A DNA stretch of 64,000 nucleotides, taken from assembly GCF_000204055.1 (NCBI RefSeq), contig NW_006768774.1, positions 906,134 through 970,133 of the forward strand, written 5' to 3'. Source of the stretch: Melampsora larici-populina 98AG31. Its lineage: Eukaryota > Basidiomycota > Pucciniomycetes > Pucciniales > Melampsoraceae. How positions within the stretch are numbered: position 1 is the first letter of the stretch; every line of letters begins with the position of its first letter. Shown here one piece after another: positions 28,649 to 40,325 of this stretch. The notes beneath the pieces are model-generated. The model was not told the DNA's origin, did no database searches, and saw only the letters and a list, made by a program, of their open reading frames with translations. A program made the position numbers and the translations under genes.

Positions 28649-30480
28649 TCTGAACTTTCTTCTAGGTATCCTTCTAGGTCGGGTGGTAGATCAAATCTGA
28701 TTCTGTTCTCGATTTTCCTACTTCCGTCCGTCCCTCTAGATAGGGCGTCCACGATGTTTGTTTTTGAGGTTACTTGTTCCTCTTCCAGGTCGCAATCCAA
28801 CTCCGCTAAACGGCGTTGGATCCGCCTCCATTCGTTGTTAACTGAGACATGTCGCGACTTCAGGTTTCGTACGACGGCCTCTGCCGTCGTGTTATCCGTC
28901 AGGAATTTTATTCTCTTCCCTGCAACCTCTACCGATCTCGCCACTACCTCCAGGCCTAGTCTTATCGCGACCGTTTCGGCCCATGCGATATCTCTTGTCA
29001 CCCCTAATGCATTGAATTCCGACCATCCTGGCTTGAGCTTCCACTGGTTCCAGTTTTCCCCAATTAACACCCCTATGCCATAGCCCGTCGACGCATCTCC
29101 GACCCAACCAACATCTACTGGTTCTCGCCTTGGCAACAGTTTCCTGTTCGTGAAATCACTCATTGTCCTCTTCCAGTCCCAAAGATCGTCCAACACTGAC
29201 TTAGGCATCCTCCTTTTCGCCTTCTTGTTCTTCCACTCCGCCATCCAGCTATACATGCTTGGACAGAAACATTTCATCTGCGGTACAATGTTCGTTAAAT
29301 GCACTAACCGTCCCGCAAGTCTTTCTATGTCTTTGAAGGTATGTTCCTCCCTACTTAGGGCCTCGTCTATCTGCAGTCTCCTCATCTGTAACTTGTCTTC
29401 CGGTAATCTGACTGTTTTGTCTTTTCCATTCCATATAAACCCTATGTATTTCTGCTCAGTCACGAATTCTAAGTACTTCCCCTCGTTTGTCTGCACTCCT
29501 AGCCTCGCGCTCAGAGCTACTACATCCTACATTGATGCATTCCGTACGTCTCCTTTTCTCCTTACAAATAGATTGTCGTCCACCCACCTGAAGACTTCTA
29601 GAAATTTTAAGTACCTTTTCACTAACTCCTTCCATGCGTCCGCAGGTCCACCAGAACTTCCGCAACCTGCAACTCCGCCAAATGATACCCGTAAATCGAA
29701 ATATATGTAACCATCTGGACATCGTATCATGAGATACCGCCATTGGCCTGGGTGAGTTGGAATCTGCCTATAGGCCTTTTCCCAGTCATAAATTCCGAAT
29801 TCCACTTCTGTATTGTAGTTGTCCACTAAAAAATTCTTGACCCTGTCAAAATCGTCCCAGGTTGTCTTGAACTCGTCTTTATTCACAAAGGAGTTTACTG
29901 ACGGAAGATCTTCTTTATTTTTAGGAAATGACAAATCATTTATTATTCTGATTGTCCCATCTCCATTCACCACACTCCCCATGGGGCTTGTCCTGAAGAA
30001 ACCGATCTCCCCGTATACCTCTTCTTCCGTAAATGGTCCCACCATCCTTCCGGCCTTAACTTCCTTCCGCAATTTCTCTCTTATCAGATCTTTCTCCTTT
30101 TCTGATCTCGCATGGTTATTATCCGGTGAGTAGAATTTCCAGCCTTTTAATCGATGCTCGGGAATTCCTTGGTGGAAACCCTATCTGAAACCTTTGATTA
30201 TCCGTCTGTACTTCTCTTCCAGGCCTAGCTCTCGTGCCATCTTTTCCCATTCCTCCAAATCCATTTCACACTTCACCTCTGTCGGCCATACTTTTTCTTT
30301 TCCTTTTTCCTTCTCCTCTCCGTCTTCTTTCTCTTTAACTTCGACCTTGTCCTGGTTTCTCATTGATTCTGTCCTTTCTTCGGATTCCATTCGCAACTCT
30401 CCTGGCTTTATTCCTTCACTACGGCACCGTTGGTGCGCGTCAAAAATTGGGACAAATTTGGGAACAAACATTGTGTAAGT
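28612..30480 (-). pseudogene. YR-B reverse transcriptase and RNase H, with two in-frame stops
   Basis: Polyprotein that copies element RNA into DNA. RT landmarks are PFTEEEVYGEIGFFRTSP, IINDLSFPK, WEKAYRQIPTH, SFGGVAGC and FRWVDDNLFV, which holds the active-site Asp pair. RNase H follows with VGWVGDASTGYG, WAETVAIRLGLE, LTDNTTAEAV and IVDALSRG, keeping all four acidic positions. The frame is continuous except for TAG at 30178-30180 (before GFHQGIPEH) and TAG near 29529 (after VRNASM). The charged N-terminus (KVEVKEKEDGEEKEKGKEKV) begins near 30480. Upstream of it a (TA)11 run at 30672-30693 and hydrophobic text are probably noncoding or intronic. Confidence 0.83.
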
Positions 30481-30671
30481 ATTATGTATTTCATCTACCT
30501 CAGGGATCATATAGGGGATACATGGTTCGCTTCCATTTAACACTAACGATGAAAAGACGAATTGGACTGGGTCTTGAACGCATGTAGAAACTGAGATAGG
30601 TTCAAAAAAACACAAGAAAAAAGAAAACAGGAAAAGAAGAAAAAGGGGAGGGTTGTAAAGGAGGAACAAAG

Positions 30672-30693
30672 TATATATATATATATATATATA
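30672..30693. repeat. (TA)11 microsatellite
   Basis: Uninterrupted TATATA run of 22 bases between gag and RT of YR-B. Confidence 0.95.
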
Positions 30694-31019
30694 AGGATGA
30701 GTGAATCCTTCACATGGCCTGTCAACCACCATCCGGTGAATCCCTTCTCCTCCTCTCTTTCCATACATCAATAAGAGACTGATGTGGTCTCTTCTCCTCT
30801 TGGTGACTTCTTCCTATTACTTCCTCACCCTGGTCTGAACACGTATCTTATATTTGTGTCAACCGTGTGGATCTTGTCCCGTAAGGGCATCAGACAACGG
30901 AATTGGATGGGAATGAAAAAGAACATGGATCAGGTCAGATGATGGAATAGGATTGGACATGGGATCAAGCGTGAATCAGGGTAAGCTCTTCAACATTTCC
31001 CCCGTGTGCTGGACCTCTT

Positions 31020-33754
31020 TCTGCTCACCATTTGGTATTATTTTTCGCAGCATTACCACTGTTGCCACCTTTTGAATTTCCACCGTTTTCCCCTCCTTGG
31101 TTGTTCTGGGCGTAAGAACTGCCGCTAGGTTGTCCATAGTCTACCCAGTTGTTGTTGTTTGCATTGTTCTGATTCTGGTACGAACGAAACGGTGCCTGTG
31201 GGTATGGCGATGGTTGATAAAACGGAGTCTGACCGTAGCTTCCTCCGTAAGGTTGGCCGTTAGCGTAGCCACCGTACGGTACTCCAAACCCACTATGTAA
31301 GGAAGGAGATTACTCAGTTGTAGCATATCTTTAGTATCTGTATAGAGAGGGTATATATGTTGTCCATCCCTCTCCTTCCTTCCTTCTCTTCTCTCTGAGG
31401 TTTCTCTTCTCCACTCTCAATCTTGTGTTCCTTCTCTGACCTTCTGTTGTGGTCTAGGTATGGTCTCCCTCTCGGAGGTTTCTCTTCCTCCTCTCTCACT
31501 CTTTCTGTTCCTCTCTGATATCTGTTTGTGGTCTAGACCTCTATCCTAGTGAAATACACGTCGGTTATATATCAGTCTAGGCTTTGGCCTGCGAGTCCCA
31601 TCCCAGTGAAGGTCGAGTGATCCTCGACCTTACACACTACCTCCAACAGGTGCGAAAGGTGCGCCACCTCTTCTTTGCCAGTTGTTGTTCTTGAACTTCT
31701 TGTTATTCCCCCTCCAGTTTCCTCCCACCTTTTCACCTCCGTTTCTCCTGTGGTTGTTCTGGTTACTGGAAGCGAACTGACGTTTCTCTGTGCTCGTGGT
31801 CGTTACCTTTGAGGTTGGCGCCTCTGAGCTGACAGGTTGTTCGTTTAGGACCTTCTGAACTGTGGTGTATGGGTTCTCCGAGAAGCTTTGTTCTCCTTTG
31901 GCATCACATTTGTCCTTCACTGCTCTTAAGATGTCCTCGTGCAACCGCCCCGCGTTACACATCTCCCGCTTTCTTGATGGTCCTATCGTCACCTGCATCA
32001 ACAAGCGTCTCACCTTCCACAGGCACCCATTGGAATAGGTCAGTTAACATTTCCACACTTAGCCTTGGCCCTGAAGGCAATGGGGAGATGGAGACACTAA
32101 AGAGATTTATCTCTTACTTTCATGCACTAGCGCAAGGCTACCATCCAGCAGCTTGTTGACTGCCTTATCTCCATCACATTCTCCTTATGCTTCTCCAGCA
32201 TCCCAGCAACTGTTTCCATATGGTAGTGCTCCTCCACGTAACAAATGAACAAATCAATTGCATCAATCCATTCCCCGTAATCCAACAAGAGTTCGTCTTT
32301 AGGAGTAAGACCGGTGTACGTGAAAGACTCGTCACCTTCTTGAAGTTCTTTGACTGACTTGGGCTTCTTTGTTGCTGCCTTTTCAAAGTCTTTGTCTATC
32401 CACTCCATGTTGAAAACCGTGAGTGGTACATATGCTCTCAGCTTTATCATGCGCTGATTGATTCTGTGTGACGACTGCAATAAATTCGTGTTAGAGAATT
32501 CTTTGTCGACAAATTCTATTTCCCCTTCAGGGTCAATTAGATCTCGGATATCCTGATCCTTGCGCTTTGGCTTGGTTTGACGTTGGCCGTCTGTCACTTC
32601 AGCTATTCTGGCGGACACTCTCGCGTCTTCTACCGGTGGATGTTCTGAATCGCTACCCCCGGCTACCAACGAAGCTGACCTAGGCCTCCTACCTTGCGGC
32701 GGTTCGACTGGATTAGTCACCTGAGGTGCCTGCTCTTCTCTACGCGTGACTCCAATCTTGAGCAGGTCTTCCAGGTTGTACGGAGGCTTGCCATACACCT
32801 TTTCGAACGCTTGTAACATCGTTCTACCCAACGCTAGATTGCCGCTAGCATAAGCTTCTGCAATGTTCTTCCACCATAGGTCCTTATTGTGATTGACAAC
32901 TGGTGCCGGCGGGTTATCTGTTTGGATGCGGAACAGTAAACCAATTGGTTAGACTAAATGTTCCTGTGTTCCTTAAACACTCTAATCCTCCCATGCTCTT
33001 TAACATGGTCTAACATGGCTTCATGCGCGTTCGCGTTCCTTGGTCAGATGTAGCTCTGCCTGCCTTGACCCTTGTCGGATAGTCCCCGATGGATAGATAT
33101 AGCTCTTCCAGCCTCAACCTTGTCGGTCGGATCTCCTTCTCTCTAAATTATCTTGGTCAGATTTAGCTCTGCCTGCCTCAGCTCTCCTGGACCCCCTCTA
33201 CCGTTGGTATTACGGGTTATTCTGTGATAGATTGAAAGGATCTAGCTCCTACAGCCTCAACCTAGCGGTTGGCTCCCAATTAGAGAGTTGTAAAGGAGAT
33301 GCTACTACTTCCTGGCGACAGGCCCCAAGTAGAAATCTATCCAAGAAGTCATGGGGTTGGGGTTGGGGGGGGTTGTGGGGTACACGGAGATGAAAAGTTT
33401 GTTCTTTCCCTCAAGTTACTCACCATTTATGTGTAACCTCAAAACCTGACGTGGTTCACGACCTTTCCCATCTTCCTCTCCTCCTTGCTCTCTCTCTTTC
33501 CCCTTCTCACCGTTCACTTGATTTCCTTCTCCTCCTTCATCATTGTCTTCCTCTTCTTCCCCTTCGGCTTCACCACTGTTCACCTCACCTTGTTCCGGCG
33601 TTTCTGGCACAAGAACTCTTGAACTCCCGGCTTCGTTCTGGTGTTCTTCTCTGTTCTTTGATCTGACTCTCGTTCCGGGTCCTGCTGCTCCGGCCTGCAA
33701 AGCCCCTTCCGCTCTTCTTCGCGATTCTGCTAATTCTTCGTCAAAAGTTGTCAT
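31020..33754 (-). pseudogene. YR-B Gag, spliced, one in-frame stop
   Basis: Structural protein of the retroelement. Exon one (33754 to about 33418) is acidic and low-complexity. A roughly 500-base GTGAGT...CAG intron leads to NPPAPVVNHNKDLW and then the main body (32831-32127: YGKPPYNLEDLLKIG, FVDKEFSN, HRINQRMIKLRAYVPL, CWMVAL). It is collinear with YR-A Gag (SWMVALRYDIEMRQAYM). A TAG follows MVALR at about 32138. Similarity resumes at 32013 (MRRLLMQVTIGPS) and continues through a second intron (about 31620-31298). The tail is rich in Gly, Asn, Gln and Tyr, ends near 31020, and probably binds nucleic acid. No zinc knuckle is visible. Confidence 0.75.
33353..33380 (+). other. G-quadruplex-like GGGGTT tract
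   Basis: GGGGTTGGGGTTGGGGGGGG followed by TTGTGGGG gives four or more G-runs on the plus strand, inside the Gag intron of YR-B. Confidence 0.7.
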
Positions 33755-33832
33755 CTTGTTTTGTATCTCGGATGTGTTTTAAATTGGCCTAAACCTTGGA
33801 CTGTGTTAAGATGTAAATTTTTCTTTGAAACG

Positions 33833-34057
33833 TAATATATGTTTGAGAACAGAACGAGATGAGTTGTGTCAAAGATATCGCGAGATATTGCTTGTGCGTG
33901 TGCGGTGGTGCGCTGGAAGAAATTTTCCCTGGTTTCCTGTTTCACTTGGGAAACTCTACTACATGGTTGCACCACTCTACAAGCATATCCTTATATCTCA
34001 CTGCACAACTCTGTTCCATGGAACTACACACCAAGTCGTGCCTTGGTTGGTGCTCAC
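33833..34057 (-). repeat. YR-B terminal repeat A1
   Basis: 225-bp direct copy of A2 (26735-26948). It has an extra 21-base block that begins TACATGGTTG and ends beside a repeated CTCTAC. It forms the 5' end of YR-B on the minus strand. Confidence 0.9.
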
Positions 34058-34582
34058 GAAGAAGTCGTCCCATGTGGTCTCAAATTCATGTTTATCAACA
34101 AATGAATTCACTGAGGGAATAGTGTCATCGTCCTTTGAGTGCAATAGATTGTTTATCATTCGACAAGAACCGTCGTTGTTCACCACACTCCCCATGGGGT
34201 TTGATCAAAAGAAACCGTAACGGTCGTGGACTTCTTGGTGAGTGAACGGTCCAAATAGCTTCTTCTTGTATTTCTCTTTTTTCATATTTCTTTCTATCTT
34301 CTCGCGTACGAGGTTCACTGATTCTTGATTCTCTGGCGTATACCATGGCCAATCCAGAATTGCGTGTTCAGGTATTCCTTGGTGGAAGCCTGACTTCAGA
34401 CTCTCAATGACGTCACCCCACTCGTCCATCAATTCGAACTTGTTCATCGGTGCTTGCCATACCGGTATATCAAGTTCGCACACAACTTTATTCGGCCAAC
34501 GTGGATCCTTTCCCGCCAATCTCATGAGTTCATCATTTGCTCTCAGGACTTTCACAGCCTTCTTCCCCCTCGGGTATGAATT

Positions 34583-36862
34583 GTGAGGGGAACGGGAAGG
34601 GTGAATACTAGGGCAAAACGAGCTATTGGGTACACAATCTCATCAGTTCACATTCTGTTATCTAGGATACTTCATTTCAATGGCGGGCAAATACCGTTGG
34701 GACATCAATCGGTACGCAGACCTTCCCATCCCTCTCTCTCATTACAAGGTTTACTCACTTCTTGTGGTTTCTCTCTGTATAACCATTATCTCTCCCTCTT
34801 TTACCGGCATTACCTGCGCCGTTGTTCCAACCGCTACTGCCTGCACCCCCAACTCCACTCCATTACTCGTACCTCCTTGGTTTCCACCTCTGTTCTCCCA
34901 ATCTTTCCTCCTATTGAAGTTTTTGATAAAATTCCTACCTCAATAAGGGTTGAGGCCGGAGTTGTTGATCGCCGTCATGGCTGCTGGTCCGGTTGGTATT
35001 GTTGTTGCAGGTGTTTGTTGGGTTGTTGGTAAGTGTGACTCGTGTCTTTATTGAGCCCATAAGGTTGATCTAACGGACTGAGTGTTTTTCGTAACCTCCA
35101 CCTTATCTACCGTATCACTCGTCTCACCTCTACCCACGTCATCCCAGGTTCCTTTCTGTCCTTCCCAGCTGACTCCGTTGACTGGGTCTATCATCGCTTT
35201 AACAGCTCCAAAGGCGTATGGGTTGTCCCTGTAAGTATCTTCATTTCTCCTCAGCGTCTCTCTCCCTGCTCTCTTCTCATACTTCTTGTCTCTAACCCTG
35301 ATATCTGCCATCTTTCCATCTGGTCCGACCTTGAACGACATGTATGCTTGTCTCATCTCGATATCATACCTCAATGCCACCATCCAAGAATCTTCATTCT
35401 CCGCTTGGATCTCCAAAACATTATCAAAATGCTTCCTCATTGCCTTTACCACCTCATGTTGCTCATAAAACGTCAAGTAGGCCAAAAATAAATCTTTCTG
35501 AAGGTGCCATTGTGCCACCGTTGTGCGCCATTTGCTCGGAATAGGTGACCCGTTGTAGGTGTGCAAGTCTGCGTCCTTGGTCTTCACTCTGGATGATTTT
35601 GTCAAGACCATACTCATGTCTTGTCTTAGCCAGACTGGGTCAAAGATTGAGAGAGGGATGTAGCAATTCAAGTCGGACATGACTGAAGCCCAGTATCTAG
35701 AGAGTTGGACAAGTGTGTGATTCAAGGGATTGCCGGAGTCGATTTGCACTTGTTTCTTCAAAGTCGGTTCTGTTGAAGTCCCCTTATTCTCTCTCTCCCC
35801 GCCTTTCTTCTCCTTGAACTCTAACCACTGTCTTTGTTCCTCCACCAGGGCATCATACCTTGTTTGATCATGGGCTGTAAACACTTTTTCAATCTCCTTG
35901 TCCATTCTCTGGAGCAATCTATTGGTAGCTGTTGTAACAACTGGTTCTACAATTGATTTTCAACCCCCCAACACATGTCAGTATTCATAATATTCCTTTC
36001 ATCTCTAGCAAGGCATTCCTTTCGGAGAATCTGATCTCTGTCCTTATTCCTCCTTTGTCCCAAGGTTCCCTACATCTCATTCTGAGGCATTTCCATGTGT
36101 GGAAGAATTATCATTCGGACACTCCCGAGTAGTCTGGGTATTTCCTCAAATATAGGACAGGATGTAGGGATCTCCGCAAGTTTATGGATGAGGGAGGCTA
36201 AGAACCTAGAGGGGGGGTGGGGGGGGATGGGAAGAATGACCCAGTGGATCGTTTTGTCCTTTTCTAGCTTACCATTAGATGATGCTGGGTTTTCCTCAAT
36301 CACCACTCCTCCCACAATTCTATCATTCCATACGCTCTTTCGACTGTTTCCATTGTCTCCTACTGCCTCCCATATCCCTTCTTCTTCATCTTCTTCACTC
36401 TCACCTTCTTCCTCCGCTTCTCTGGTTTCTGGTTTCTGCTTCTCCCCCCTTCTCTCTCAGTAGCGCTTCCAACTGACGTATCCTCTTCTCCGCTGCTTCC
36501 TTCGCTTCTTTCTCTACCATCAACCGTGCTTGAGATGCCGTTTCCTTCTCTTCTGCCAGCTTAAGTTGTTCTTGCTGTTGTGTCAAAGGCTTGATCCTAA
36601 TCAGGCCTACCGCTTTCCCTTTTCCCTTCCCTCTTCCTTTCTGTGTTCCGGCTACTGGTTGCTCCTCATTACCTTCTTCTCCTCTTTGATCTCCACTCGT
36701 TCCTTGTTGATTTTGCACTTGAGTTTGCGTTTGATCCTGGTCTTGAGTCTGAGTTTGATCCTCTTGTTCCGTTTGCGTTTGTCCTTCACCTACTTCTTCC
36801 TCGTTTCCTTCTCCGTTCCTCAATTTCCTATCAATCTGGTCTTGAAAACTTTCACTATCCAT
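34583..36862 (-). pseudogene. YR-A Gag, spliced and frameshifted
   Basis: Relative of YR-B Gag. Exon one (36862 to about 36270) is Gln/Glu-rich (QTQTQDQDQTQTQ) and then a charged coiled-coil-like segment (LKLAEEKETASQARLMVEKE). A one-base frame change occurs near 36420, at a repeated GAAACCA. A GTAAGC donor near 36270 and an acceptor near 35955 mark an intron in the same place as in YR-B. The main body (35917-35048) has LNCYIPLSIFDPVWL, SWMVALRYDIEMRQAYM and DNPYAFGAVKAM. An Asn/Gly-rich tail can be traced to about 34740. It is the better-preserved of the two for the central region. Confidence 0.75.
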
Positions 36863-38373
36863 TTTTGTTGTAAAAAAATGTTTTTTTTTTGAATTATAGT
36901 AATTTTAATGTTTCCGTAATTTCAATGTTTCCAGTGAAATTGAGAATGCCAAGAGATCTTGAAAAAAGGAAAAGTGAGAATGAAGAGCAAACTTGCGACG
37001 GCTAGGAATTGTATCTTGAAGGTGTTCAACTAACAGCTAGGAAGTGGTATTCTACGGGTGAGAATTTTCCCCCAGTTTACCACTCCTCCTAGCGGGTTCT
37101 TCCCCATGTCACGTGAGTGACATGCAGAGACTATTCTTCTGTCACACTCAACCGGCTCCTATGGAAATCTTCCACATGTCGTACCTTTGGTGTGAAGGTG
37201 CCATTAAAAACAAATCCAGGTTTTACACCATGATGATAGTAATACTCATTTTGTAAAAAAAAACCATTCATTTTCTGATTCAAACTAGCTGTGCCTGTAA
37301 GATACAACTATATCTACATTACTTATTGCTCAGAAATTTCATCATGGTACAAATTTGGTTTTCTATTTGACCAAGTTTTATTTCTTGACTAATTTTGAGA
37401 ATAAAAAGAATATGTAGAAACCCCCTTCAAAATTATTTTTTTAATTAGTTTTGATCACTTCAGGATCATTCTCAAATTGGTTGGCTGTGATGTTTGAATT
37501 ACATATTAAGATGAGAAAAGACTGAAATTGAGATTCTTAATACACAGAGAATCCAATTTTAATTTCTTCATCTTAACTCTTCAAACTCTTCAAACTTTTT
37601 TGAGAAATACATTTGAAAAAGTAAAGATCATTTTGTTGTGAGTATATGCAGTTAGGTTGATACTATGATTTTTGTCTGTGAGGAATTGATCTCTTTGCAG
37701 ACCCCCCTACTATTACCCAAAAACCATCTTTGGCCTTATATTCCCATTGATATGATATCAGTCCTTATCAATTCTTATACCAACCAGCCACCAATTTTTC
37801 ATTAACCTTCTCTTAATCCCAATCCGATCCTTTGAAAGAAACCTTCAGATGAAAAATATGAAAATCTTGTATCAAAAACAACATGCATTTGTTTCAAAAG
37901 AAAAAAAATGAAAAATTAATAATACAAGTTCAACTATGTAATTTAATCTTCTTTCAATCAGAAAAATCAAAAAATCAAAATAAATCAAAAAAGTAAAAAA
38001 TAAAATAAATAAAATAAATAAATAAAATAAAATAAAATAAAATAAAAAAAATAAAAAACAAAAACAAAAAACAAAAACAACCTTGGTTCATTTATACTAT
38101 GCGAAACTTCTTGACATTTACATATATACCTATATATATAATGTACAACAATCCTTTTCATATTGTAAAAACAACACAATATAAGAAAAAAAACCATGAT
38201 TTACATGTACAAAAACCTAAACCAAAGATGAAAAAGAAAAACTCCAATCATATATATATCATGCATCTCTTCAACAATAATTTTTCTTGATTCTCTTTTC
38301 TAAACCTTAAATAATCCTATAATCTTTCACTAAAACCAAAACCTCACTTACTTCCTTCACATTCCTTCAAGGT
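36863..38373. other. AT-rich intergenic region with (AAATA)n tract
   Basis: No gene recognised. An AAATA/AAATAAAATA simple repeat fills about 37980-38080. The first few hundred bases may be the 5' leader or terminal repeat of YR-A, but no partner copy was found. Confidence 0.5.
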
Positions 38374-40325
38374 TTAAAAAATCCTTTTAAAAGCAATCAT
38401 AAACCAAATCGAACCAATCCAAACCAACAAGATTCCAGGCCCATAAAGTCCCAGTAAGATCAACCAATCATAATTTCCTCTTAACCTAACCTTTGTGATC
38501 ACCTTTCTTGTCATCACCAAGTCTTCCATCTCATTCTTGTCTTCTTTTTCTTCTTCTTTAGAACCTTCACACATCTCTCCTGTCTTGTAAAACCTTTCTA
38601 ACATCTCGTCTTTCATTCTCCATTGTTCTCTTAACCATTTATCAAACTCAATCGTTTCTGATGGACTTGGATCTATGATTTCGGTAGCTGGTGTAGATGA
38701 TGATGAAGAAGTTGATGATGGGTTTAGATGGGATGTGCCAATTGGAATTGAACTGATTGGAATTAATCTTAAGTGAATATGAACTTGTGGTGGTGAATGT
38801 CCATAACCAAAGATCGATTGTAATGTATAAAAATCTTGTCCATTCCTAAATCCAAATCAAAAAAAAAATCAACAAAGTCAGATTAATGGAGTCTTATGAA
38901 TTTCAAAGGCGGTTTCAGGATTCATCAGATTGAAGTTTACCCGTATGCTGGTATGCCTGGATATCCGATTGTTAGATCAATCAGTTGTAAATCAGGAATA
39001 CTTCGACTTAATGCTCTAATACAAAACAATGTACCCGTCGAACGTGGCAATAAACAATGTTTTAAATCTGTCTAAATTGATCATTCATTTCCAATCCCGA
39101 ACAAACCCCAAGAATTATCATCAGTTTTTTTTTTCTTCCAACCTGATCAAAACAAGATGGTATGATTTAAGTGAAATGAAATTAAAGACTCACAAATCCA
39201 GTTTTTTCGGCATATTTTTGACTGATCGGTCGGGTTAATGGACTCACTAAAGTTCCTTCTGGAAAGATCAAGAGGGTTAAACTTTCGAATGCTTGGTTCG
39301 GTTTAAGTTTTGAAGTTGATGAGGTTTGCTTGGCCATAGTGGTTAAATGTTCGATTAAACTTGATTTATCTGATGCCCATGATCGGTTTAAAAAGATAAA
39401 CGAAAAGAGTTGCATGGCCTAAGTGAAAGGAAAAAGAGATTTAGTGATTGGGTAAGAGAGGTCAGAGGGTAGGAGGCAAAGGCACTCACGGGTCCGATGA
39501 TTGGAACCCATTTTAGTGAGGCTTTGAGGATTATGATGATTGAACCGTGGATCTCGGCAAGGTATGCTAGACACCTGTGATTGAAAATTTGGCAAGGCAA
39601 TTGAAGATTAGGTTTGAAGAATTTATGGGAAAGAGAAATGAGAGACGGACCAGATGTATAACCAATCAGCATAAATCTAAGTTGATTAAATGCCGATTCA
39701 TAAGATAAAACGCGTCAAGTTAAAAGATCAGTTTGAGTAATGAAAGGTATTTCTTTGAATCTGAAGCAATCTCGATCGAAAAAAATAACTCACTTGATGA
39801 TTTGCCATTGTCACTAGAATAAGAATGTAAGGATCAGTAAGGAAATCGATGGATGAGTTTGATATTTGATCAATGACTGACCAGATCGTTTAGGTAAGTC
39901 AAGAGAGATCACTCTTCCAGACTTATCACGTTTTACCATTTGTCTTAAATCTATACCATCATCAACCGTAATAACAAGTTTAGTAGGACCAAAGATCTAA
40001 AAAGTAAAGCAAAAAAAGTCAAGATTAATGAGAAGAAGAAAATAAATCATGAGATAAGAAAGATAAAAAGCTTAACTTGAGTAGCCACTACTAAAACGAT
40101 TCCAAAGACTTGTTTAGCAAAGGAATTTAATTTCCAAAAAAACCCATTAAACCCCGATTTAAAGAAAATCAAAGGAAAGAAAATAAGTTGAGTTGAATGT
40201 AATAATAAGAGTGAAATGAAAAATAAAACGTTAAAGTTGATTAATCTGATGATAGATTTTGATTTAGGTGATCTATTCTTGACTGGAATCGATTGAAATA
40301 AAGGTTTTGAAGTGTTGATAGTCAT
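38374..40325 (-). CDS. PlsC-domain lysophospholipid acyltransferase (LCLAT1/Cst26-like)
   Basis: Membrane enzyme that transfers an acyl chain to a lysophospholipid, by family resemblance a lyso-PI or lyso-PA acyltransferase of the ER. Exon one (40325-40078) encodes hydrophobic membrane segments. The minus-strand exons then read KLVITVDDGIDLRQM, VTMANHQ joined to IYADWLYIW (motif I, NHQ-x-x-x-D, split by an intron near 39790), LKASLKWVPIIGP, FSFIFLNRSWASDKSSL (motif II) and LLIFPEGTLVSPLTRPISQKY (motif III; the FPEGT box is canonical). The next exon has DLTIGYPGIPAYG, as in LCLAT1/AGPAT5-type proteins. The last (about 38848-38374) ends in one more hydrophobic segment (WLILLGLYGPGILLVWIG). At least seven short GT-AG introns. 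No lesion seen. Confidence 0.88.

Larger units (their letters stand above)
26591..34057 (-). mobile_element. YR-B: complete tyrosine-recombinase retrotransposon with split direct repeats
   Basis: A 7.5-kb element on the minus strand with the arrangement A1 - gag - RT/RNase H - recombinase - B1 - A2 - B2. A1 is 33833-34057 and A2 is 26735-26948; they are near-identical, with one extra 21-base block in A1. B1 is 26952-27081 and B2 is 26591-26720, with two differences in 130 bases. This split direct-repeat layout is diagnostic of Ngaro/PAT-type YR retroelements. No target duplication is seen, as expected for recombinase-mediated integration. The flanking YR-A frame closes perfectly when it is removed. 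Confidence 0.92.
25980..34560 (-). pseudogene. YR-A reverse transcriptase, split by YR-B
   Basis: The N-terminal part lies at 34560-34058 (VVCELDIPVWQAP, SGFHQGIPEHAI, PFTHQEVHDRYGFF, then a GSVVNNDG-type segment and HEFETTWDDF). The C-terminal part lies at 26590-25980 (WEKAYRQIPTH, DTRVGFDGVAGC, FRWVDDNLIL, YLGFIWNGLNKTVRLP). The VDD pair of the active site is present. The segments match YR-B RT collinearly, and the join lies between the TTWDDF motif and the next helix. There is an in-frame stop near 34203 (TTTTGATC on the plus strand). Confidence 0.82.
19191..36862 (-). mobile_element. YR-A: old tyrosine-recombinase retroelement, split by insertions
   Basis: Read on the minus strand, gag (36862-35048), an RT start (34560-34058), RT end (26590-25980), RNase H (25807-25215) and tyrosine recombinase (25149-24351, then 19403-19191) line up in the order of one DIRS/Ngaro/PAT-type element. 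The gaps are explained by YR-B (26591-34057), a CCGAGG MITE (about 25808-25979) and a pogo element (19406-24348). At the YR-B and pogo sites the reading frame continues across the joined flanks. Its enzymes carry substitutions at catalytic positions, so it is a dead, ancient copy. The outer terminal repeats were not located. Confidence 0.85.

Noticed and set aside
34583..35032. Plus-strand frame of 149 codons
   Set aside because: Antisense shadow of the Asn/Gly-rich tail of YR-A Gag.
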